NCBI GenBank assembly: GCA_008828725.1 | Contig: MEHQ01004134.1 | Location: 649,798 to 713,797 of the forward strand | Direction of reading: 5' to 3' | Length of the DNA stretch: 64,000 bases | Origin: Saccharina japonica | Lineage: Eukaryota; Sar; Phaeophyceae; Laminariales; Laminariaceae | Shown: piece after piece, positions 56,600 to 64,000 of the stretch | How positions within the stretch are numbered: position 1 is the first letter of the stretch | How the letters are laid out: each line of letters opens with the position of its first letter | Program-made: the position numbers and the translations under genes | The notes under the pieces: generated by a model | The model's input: the letters and a program-made list of their open reading frames with translations, nothing else | Database searches by the model: none | What the model was told of the DNA's origin: nothing

Positions 56600-57470
56600 G
56601 GCGCAAAAGAAAAACGGCAAGTTGGTCGGGTGTAGGGGAGGCACTGTTAGACGTAGATCCGTGACCCTATGGGTGTGTTGTCTATGCGCTTGTTGAAGCG
56701 CCATATGGGACAGGAGAGTTGGGGGGGCACGCAGCTATATTCTACTTATTGGGGGCGTGTGCTGCGATAGAGGTTGGCACTTTAGGGCCGATATATGTCT
56801 TGACTTTTGTTTGACTGACTATTACAGTAGTATACCCCTCGAGTGAGGAACTGCCCGACAAGGCATGCGACTTATCCCATTTGTGTGCAGAACACATTCG
56901 GTATACGTACACCTAGTCCATGGGATTGTTTCATTGTTAGGTTAAGCTTTATCAAAGTCAGTTTTGGGGGAGGCATGGAGCTCCTATGCCATACTCAAAG
57001 GACGATCCTCAGAAAAATCAGATGGTATACGTACCCTTATCAGACATGCACGCGTCTTATTGGGGAACCTAGTGTACTATTAGTAATGTTACTCGACAGT
57101 AGGGCCGCTTCACAAAATATATTTCAAAGTAAATGGTCGACTCCGCGGTCGCCCGTTTTATCTGCGGGACGTGTAGCGCTATGACAGTGCAAGAAAGTTG
57201 ACGTGTCGGATTGCGCCTTCAAGTTGTAAGGGGGTCTGCCTTTTAGGTATGCACTACTGGTACTTATTATCAACCCACGTCCGTTTATCCGCGGAACGTG
57301 CAGGGGTCATGTTGGCCAATCACATTACGTCTTCAGGTGGTACGGTTCTGCCGTTTAGGTCTGCATAGTAATCTTACACGAAGTACGTACTTCGTTTGAA
57401 GACAACATGTGATATTTGTCGGTGTCCTGCTCTGAAAAATGTCAACATTGTGGAGCTTTTGGTCTATCCC
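56600..57470. other. No supported gene
   Basis: Contains a duplicated phrase (TTTATCTGCGGGACGTG and TTTATCCGCGGAACGTG with following TTTTAGGT..GCA words, about 57158 and 57292). No exon seen. Confidence 0.3.
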
Positions 57471-58160
57471 CATGATACTTGTCACGGGCTCCCGCGAGAC
57501 TGCACGGGAACCTGTGGGACTGACTCCCATGGGACGTGCCACAGTATGACCCCTTGTTTCACGATATCTCGCCAGAGGCCGCACGTAATCCCAACCGTTC
57601 CCGTGGGATCCCACGGGATTCCATGGGATTCTGTGGCATACCGTTCGGTTCCGCGGAAACTCCAGTGAAAAATTCCGCGGGGTCCCATGGGATCCCATCG
57701 GCTCCCGCGACACGTCCCACGATATGACAGTCCCATCATAAGACGAGGGTTTACTTGAGTAAATTATGCCGGTTTCTAACCCGGCGTATTCAAGACCAGA
57801 TCACACGTAAAACTTCCACACACGGACATCCCGTGGAGTTACGCGTCATTGCGTGGGACCCCAACGTAAGCACCATTTACACCCACCAGATGTCATCGGA
57901 ACCCATCGGAATATAGCCAAGTCTATCCTGTGTTGCTGCGAGTGCCCATGGGTTCCTACGGGTAACCCATGATTTCAACCTCCACAAGGAATACACGGGA
58001 TACCGAGAGAACCGGTGGGATCCCTCGGATTTTCATGTAAAGCTCGCGGTAAACCATGGTGTACGGTGAGGTTCCGTGAGACGTCGAATTTAGGCCCACG
58101 AGACCCCACGGCATACTGCGGGGTCCCATAGGATATCCCGTGGGAACCCGGGAAAAAGTT
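57470..58160. repeat. CCCATGGGATTC-type degenerate minisatellite
   Basis: Words such as CCCATGGGATCCCA and CACGGGATTCCATGGGATTC recur; units of about 11-12 bases, more diverged than the 48-52 kb arrays. Confidence 0.6.
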
Positions 58161-58527
58161 CAACAACTCTCTTCGGCTATTCAGTTCACAGTTGCTGCAA
58201 ACACCACCTACAAATTATCAGGTACCAGATATGTTTGAACGTTGATGCCACCTGGTGATAAACCATGGAGGAACCCACGCATCAGCTGGCCTGCCGGCTG
58301 ACGAAAAAATTGGTTGAAGCTGTAAATCGAGCAAGAGGCAAAATCCTGCCTATTCGGTATACTCAGACGCCGCCCTGTCTGTATTCGTTTTTTCGTACAC
58401 ACCCATGAATATAAAAGCCCACCGCTTAAAAGCTGCGCTGCCCTTTTGCTAGAGTTTACCCTGCCACACTCGGTCTTGAGGACTCACGTCCCGACGACCG
58501 CACCGTTTACATAGCTTGTGATCTTCC

Positions 58528-58613
58528 TTAGCCCTTCCAGAACTGCAGAACTTATCCCACACTAATCCAAGTAGTTTGTCTCCAAAAACGGGGCACAGGT
58601 TCTTAAGGGGTGA
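58528..58613. mobile_element. TTAA-type MITE, fourth copy
   Basis: TTAGCCCTTCCAGAACTG at left, GTTCTTAAGG then GGTGAA at right, with the CCACACTAATCCAAGTAGTT and TTGTCTCC core. It overlaps the acceptor of a possible last exon (58449-58526) of the minus-strand gene described next. Confidence 0.6.
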
Positions 58614-59160
58614 AGTCAGTGTGTGGAAAAGGGTAGCCTTCTCCACATCATTACACTAATATATGGGATTCGAAGTATATTATATGATAGAAACAGGGGA
58701 AGCTGTGAAGTCACTTTATTTTACGAGTACAGTATTCGTATGGTCGAGAATCTGTCCATGCAATTTTTTTCCCGCGGAACTTTGCTGGAGAAAAACATCA
58801 TCGGGAATAGGGCAGAGGTTGCAGTTGGGGCTAGGGGTTATTTAGAGTAGAGTGTTGAGCGTACTAAATACTACTGTAGCTCTCGTTTCATAATACTGGA
58901 ACCACACGGGGGCCACATGAACGTTCCTCGAATCCCATTCTAAAACCCTATCACGTTTGCAACACTTTGGAGAAAACGGCCCCATTAATTAGCCAATACA
59001 AAAAGTCATATACCAATATCAGGTAATACCTGGTATATGATGCCTGATTTACACACTATCATGTTATATTTCAACATTCAACAGGATTCAAACGAGAGAC
59101 ATACAGCACACACTAGATAATCTATATTAAAATCTACAGGCATTACAAATTACTATTTAC

Positions 59161-59270
59161 CTTGTTGGGGATGACGCCACATTCGGGTCGGAGAGTAGGA
59201 GACAAGGACGCTCCTCCTCCCATGTCGTCGCAATGTAGCTCAAGCTCCCCCACCTCCACTTTGATCGGAC
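59161..59270 (-). CDS. Gene F, exon c
   Basis: Acceptor CACTTGATTTGGTGCGCAG, donor AACAAG|GTAAAT. Entering with two bases it reads PIKVEVGELELHCDDMGGGA and ends RPECGVIPNK. Phase matches exon b. Confidence 0.62.
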
Positions 59271-59411
59271 CTGCGCACCAAATCAAGTGGCACGGCGGTA
59301 CATCTCCCCGTCACCCGCTGCTTATGGTACCATGGCAGCCCGCATATTGTGCGGGTCAAGGAGGACGAGGAGGAGACGGGTATATAGCAAGCGGACAACT
59401 TGAAGACGAAC

Positions 59412-59562
59412 CTTTCAGCTCGCCGTGTAGGACATCAAACAAATCAACAGGCTGGCAGAATGGGGAATCACAGATGGCTGACGCTTTTGTTAGCACCCTG
59501 CGCTCCAATGAAAAACTATCCCGCCCTACTCCAAAGTTTGTCCCCCCCCAAATGGTACAGCC
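59412..59562 (-). CDS. Gene F, exon b
   Basis: Acceptor GATACAACCCCTCCAG, phase 0. Reads GCTIWGGTNFGVGRDSFSLE then RRVLTKASAICDSPFC and DLFDVLHGELK; donor GAAAG|GTTCGT is weak but gives the one-base phase needed by exon c. Confidence 0.58.
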
Positions 59563-59917
59563 CTGGAGGGGTTGTATCTACCAACTTGACCAAGCGCTGT
59601 ACTCGTGCTCGATACCTACTGGACATCTTCCTCGTATGGCGCTACATAAGAGTACACCTGATACACAACAGTAGTTGCTTTAGAGTATAGTAGTAAATGT
59701 GTATCAACACACGGTCCGTCATCAAGTTGAACATTTTCCTTACTGAACACGACCTCCCTTTTGCACGACGAGTACCATATAATAAATTGCCTATAATAAA
59801 TTGCCAACTATATCTCGAGTCGAGAATCTCTGCCCTCTTTGTGGAAGAGTAATCAGACAACAAACATCTTGTCAGGCGTGCACATCCCATAGGTTTATCC
59901 CATGCCCGTGCGCTCAC

Positions 59918-60124
59918 CGGTGCAGTGCTCATCCACCCTGACTGTAGCCATACACCCGGCTGGAACTTCCTGGGCTGTGGAGCAGCGGCCGCTGGAGACC
60001 GAGGGGTCACGTTCAGCTGGTCTCTACTTGCTCCCTGTTTGAATGCGAAAACCGTCCTAGTCCACCAGTTTCTCCTGCCCCCGCCAGGAGGAGCCGCAGT
60101 CGATGTCATAAACTCCTCGTTGAG
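59918..60124 (-). CDS. Gene F, exon a
   Basis: Acceptor GAACCCAGCAG, donor GCACCG|GTGAGC; phase 0 both ends, 69 codons. Reads LNEEFMTSTAAPPGGGRRNW, then WTRTVFAFKQGASRDQ, and ends SGWMSTAP. Upstream, 60.2-60.35 kb minus reads GTRWHHTRDTWCIKLNAEGE, a possible earlier exon without a clear donor. Confidence 0.6.
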
Positions 60125-60499
60125 CTGCTGGGTTCCATGTCTTCGAAGGGGTGCTATGGTCGATACTGTATATAGCAGGAGCAAGCAGTGGTGATATATA
60201 ATAGACGCGACGAACAAGGTTTGCGCAGTTTATTCTTGCTTTTTTTATTTCGCCCTCGGCGTTTAATTTGATGCACCAGGTATCACGTGTGTGATGCCAG
60301 CGGGTTCCTTCGAATGTGGGCAGGGAGAGGACATGAAGAGAAGAAGCTCGAAAGAAAGCCCCTACTGCAGAGAGAGGAAGACTCACAGAGAAAGCATGCA
60401 AGTACGATACGTAGAACACAATAATAGTGATTTACCGGTATAGTTACGTAGCTAATTGAAGTATTAATAGTAGTGCAGTTCACGGTTAGGGTTCGGTTC

Positions 60500-60900
60500 C
60501 GTATTTGCTGAGAAGGTAATACTGACCGTCCCCGTCTTAAAAGTTACCAGGCATATCGCATATGATACATAATACCACTCTGTACCGAAAAATAAGCACC
60601 GTTTTCATTTAAAATTAATGTACAAAATATTCTTATATTTCGGGACAGAGTGGTAATGGAAAAGTCACAACTGACCAAAACGAAACAGCCAGAAAACAAA
60701 TACATGTATTTATAAATATATAAATATTAGAAAATCAGCCAGAAAACACACCAACATCCAGTCATTTCGTGTGCCCGAACTCCGAAAATAAATAATCAAC
60801 TCTAATTATGGTACGGAATAATAAAACTGTAAGTAAGTGTTTATTACTCCGTTTGCTTCAGAATCTATGACGCACACGGATACCAGGTACCGCACAGAAC
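60500..60900. other. No gene seen
   Basis: AT-rich spacer with a TATTTATAAATATATAAATA stretch near 60710. Confidence 0.4.
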
Positions 60901-60907
60901 AATAGTA

Positions 60908-61079
60908 TTACGGTATATGATAGCATAGTAAACACTAGTAAACACTAGTAAACACTAGTAAACACACTAGTGAATAGGACCTACGGTACACGCAAAAACC
61001 TAGACATTTACCATTTTTTAGTAACAATATTTGGTCCTATTTACTATTTACTAGTGTTTACTATGGTCCCCCCCGTAAC
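60908..61079. mobile_element. TTACGG-ended MITE, copy 3, with internal tandem
   Basis: Family ends TTACGG..ATAGTAAACACTAG and TACTATGGTCCCCCCCGTAA. The left end carries AGTAAACACT four times in tandem, absent from other copies. Confidence 0.7.
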
Positions 61080-62670
61080 AGTATTAATAGTGCTGTAGTC
61101 TATTTAATAGTGTGGTATTATAAGTAAGATCAAGATTGTTCCTGTAATACATACATACATACCTCGTACATATTATATGTACGCTGGTGAATTAAATTCA
61201 AAGCACTTTGAAATTTATCAACAAAATCGGAATGTTTGTTACGTTAATGGCTATTGGCACTTCTTAAAACCTGCCATGGAACATCTTGTGGAAAGTTATA
61301 CCAGGTATTGCAAAGTATTATACAACAGTAGTAGTAGATAGAAAGGCACCCGCCCGGAGAACGAGAGAGGCGGAGGAGGAAAAAGTACGCATCATGCAAA
61401 AGTAAGCATCGTGAGATCATGAGACGTCGGTTCTATCGGCTAGAACAGCCACCAGAAACGATGAAAGCCTTGAGCTACGTATTGTTTTTGAAGGCGTTTC
61501 TAGCCTACCACACTAACACACACACTACTTTTACCATACACACACATATATTATACTGTACCGCCCACGTTCTTTTTACGAAATATAAATGCACCCTACG
61601 TAAAAAATGCTGCGCGCCGCTATTACTGGTGAAATATAATACCAGGTACCTGGTATATATGAGTACACGTTGCACCAGTAATAATGTAAATATAAAATGA
61701 TTTATTAGTATACTATTAATAGTATAATATGTTATTTTGTTTGCCATCTGACATGTGCGAATATACTTGTGGTGCTGCTGTTGCTGTTGTTACTGTTTCT
61801 GGTTTTCTCGCATCTCCTCCGCACTCTATTACTATTAATAGCATAAGATATGTCGGCACGTCGGCCCTTTATATAATGCCCGTGATCGTAAAGCAGAGAT
61901 TTCGTCTTTTGTTAATTTAATATACGAATACGTATAATGTCTGTTGTGTCTACGAGTATCTCTGAAACTACATTATTATTGCATTACCACGAAATACTAT
62001 TGCTACTATTTAATACGTATTATACTTACATTTGATGGAAGACTACTGTTTATAGGAGAAACACACAACGTCATCATACACCCGCATTATTCGTATGAGT
62101 GCTGCAAGATGACAGGTCGATACTCACTCCTGAACACTATGTATATTTGTCAAGGATGTTCAAGGTTGTTCAAGAATAGCGTTACTCCAAGGTTCTACTC
62201 GTATAAGGCTAGGTCATAATACGCACGTACGTGTTTCTTGTCTTCCTGGCGGGTCAATATACTACTAATACTTAGAACTGTATACTATGTATAGTATGTA
62301 TAGTCGGGTACACGTTACTCTAACTAGTAAACTGTGTGTGGTTAGTTGTAAACGTATACGAGAAGCATACACACATCATAAGAAACATACGGCTGGGCCT
62401 GGAACCAACTGTGTGTATGCCTGCCGGTATACAAATTAACGTACTTTCATTAGATGCCGGTTAGGAGTTGGTAAAGGCATTCGTAAGAGGGGGGGGGGGG
62501 GCATTAGGGGTATAAGTTTGTCAGTATTCAGGTATGATTGATAGGTATACCGGGGATGGTATGCTTGAAACAAGAGCTTCACATTGTCAGATGGCGAATG
62601 AAATAATAGTGTAATGACACGTACAATTATACCAGCTAAGAGTATACTTATACTACCCCAGTCAGCATTA

Positions 62671-62804
62671 TTACGGGGGGGCGTAGTAAACACTACTAAC
62701 GCTACTAAATAGGACCCAAGGCAAAAACAAAAACCTAAATATTCCCCATTTTTTACTAACAAAATTTGGTCCTATTTACTAGTGTTTACTATGGCCCCCC
62801 GTAA
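62671..62804. mobile_element. TTACGG-ended MITE, copy 4
   Basis: TTACGGGGGGGCGTAGTAAA at left and TTTACTATGGCCCCCCGTAA at right; a clean copy with the AAATAGGACC core. Confidence 0.75.
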
Positions 62805-64000
62805 TAGTTCGTACAGCATATTGAAGCTCTGCTAACGCGTCCCCACAGGCGCCATCCCATAAAATATATGAAAACCAAAGGAAACACCTGAAACATATAA
62901 AACGAGAGTCAGGGGGTAGGGAGAGCGAGGAGAGAGGGACGGTAGGAGACTATAATCTATACGGACAAGTTGTGGTCACCTTCTGATAACACGGGCTCTA
63001 ACAATGCTTCTGTATGGGGGTCACACGTTTGTTTGATTCTGGGTTTGGCGTGGTACAAGACGATTATTGCATGTCACGCATGTTCATGCGGGGACTCCAC
63101 AGGGGACCACATGGATGACGTGCCTGCGAAACGATAATGCACGACAACAACACTGACTGGACTGAGAAACCTACGGGATTGTACTATATACTACTTTAAG
63201 TCAATAGGTCTCCTTCGAAGTATTCACATTTCTGTTTTGTACATGAAAACTTCGTTCTCATCATGGTCGGAGTTTCTCGCATTATGTATTACTTCTTGTC
63301 AACCCAATCGTCACCTCGTCGTCACCTCGAATTTCGTTCGTCGCGTAACTGACAAAGGATTGCGTCGATCAACACGCCCTTGCCATTGCCAAGACAAAAA
63401 ATACCCACCACATAGTATGTTTGGCCCGGATTGTGAGGGGAAAGAAACGAATGTGCCTCTCTTTTCAGATTATCCCATCATCAGCCGGAGGGGAGGGGGG
63501 GGGGGTGGCTTACGTTTTCACGGCGAAGCTGGTTTGTTATTGATCTTCACCTTCTTCTCGGCACTTGTTGTCGTTAAACATTTACCAGTTACCAGGTATA
63601 TAGCCCAAAGCAAATTGTTCACCTTCGGCCAACAACGCGCCGCACCATATTTTCCGCCTTTCGGCGAAAACGAAAAGTGCGGCGCTTTAAAGCCGTGGTG
63701 CGACAAGTCGAACCAAGCGCTCCGCCTCGTGGTGAGCCATGCTCAATAATACTGTATAACTATATATGATGTGCACCAGCAACTCGTACAACGATAGGGG
63801 GGGGGGGGGGCAATTTTCGGCCATTGTTGTTCAGCTGCCCAGTGCCACTCGGGTGAGCGACTACCCATACGACGTATTGTGTGGTAGTCTTGGGGCTCTA
63901 ACGCCTTTTTCAAATTATTCGTACTATGCACCGCCTTGGGATTGCTTGTTTTGTTGCACCATAGCAATAGCGTAAAGTCCGATTCTGAGACAGGCACACA
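62805..64000. other. No firmly supported gene
   Basis: A plus-strand frame of 170 codons (63237-63749) is open but has no clear splice sites or family. It spans a G-run (63490) and ends over a GCGCCGCAC / GTGCGGCGC inverted repeat (63639-63687). G-runs also at 63797. Confidence 0.35.

Larger units (their letters stand above)
58449..60124 (-). other. Locus: gene F, unknown family
   Basis: Exons 60124-59918, 59562-59412 and 59270-59161 join in phase (0, 0, 1). A last exon 58526-58449 reading EDHKLCKRCGRRDVSPQDRV to TAG would fit in phase 0, but its acceptor comes from the adjacent MITE. No domain recognised; Cys residues are scattered and do not form a clear zinc motif. Confidence 0.5.

Noticed and set aside
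63237-63749. 170-codon plus-strand protein
   Set aside because: Spans a homopolymer and an inverted repeat, composition changes along its length, and no family or splice signals are seen.

Overview
This 64 kb window is nuclear DNA of a eukaryote. There are no operons or ribosome-binding sites. Coding sequence occurs as short, GC-rich exons bounded by GT..AG splice sites, and a U2 spliceosomal RNA gene is present. The exons favour Ala, Gly, Ser and Arg runs, and the long introns are full of foldback elements and triplet repeats. That style recalls large stramenopile (for example brown-algal) genomes, but nothing here fixes the taxon. Most of the sequence is repeat or featureless spacer. All gene models below were built by eye from splice sites and reading-frame phase, and none has transcript support.

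Layout. (1) 4.8-21.3 kb, minus strand: a coiled-coil protein gene whose exons at 20.9-21.3, 19.0-19.3, 17.4 and 15.6-15.8 kb join in phase, with further candidate exons at 7.7 kb and a terminal exon at 4.8-5.0 kb. Its introns hold a U2 snRNA gene (10.9-11.1 kb) and a 1.5 kb foldback transposon. Its last exon lies in the loop of a 3.6 kb inverted repeat. (2) 21.8-32.0 kb, plus strand, divergent from gene 1: a RING-H2 gene of about 247 residues. An intron of about 9 kb cuts the zinc site between ligands 3 and 4 and carries two large palindromes and a self-nested tRNA-derived SINE. (3) 36.5-39.1 kb, minus: a low-complexity Ala/Gly/Arg-rich gene, partly resolved. (4) 40.0-44.2 kb, minus: a gene of at least eight exons in consistent phase, including three exons of 34-37 nt; protein family not recognised. 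(5) 48.5-52.0 kb: palindrome-cored minisatellites of 12-bp and 11-bp units, both switching orientation midway and so forming very large potential hairpins. (6) 53.8-60.1 kb: scattered exons, including a single-pass membrane protein with a Pro/Thr repeat and a three-exon minus-strand segment. (7) 60.2-64 kb: AT-rich, repeat-bearing DNA with no supported gene.

Mobile DNA dominates: Mutator-like foldback elements with 9-11 bp target duplications, TTAA-flanked MITEs, a TTACGG-ended MITE family, a tRNA-headed SINE, and a family (R1) ending in poly-C whose copies occur in two circularly permuted orders. The assembly has gaps at 45392-46260 and 56531-56556. Several exon-like stretches change frame next to short homopolymers, which suggests uncorrected indels or decay.
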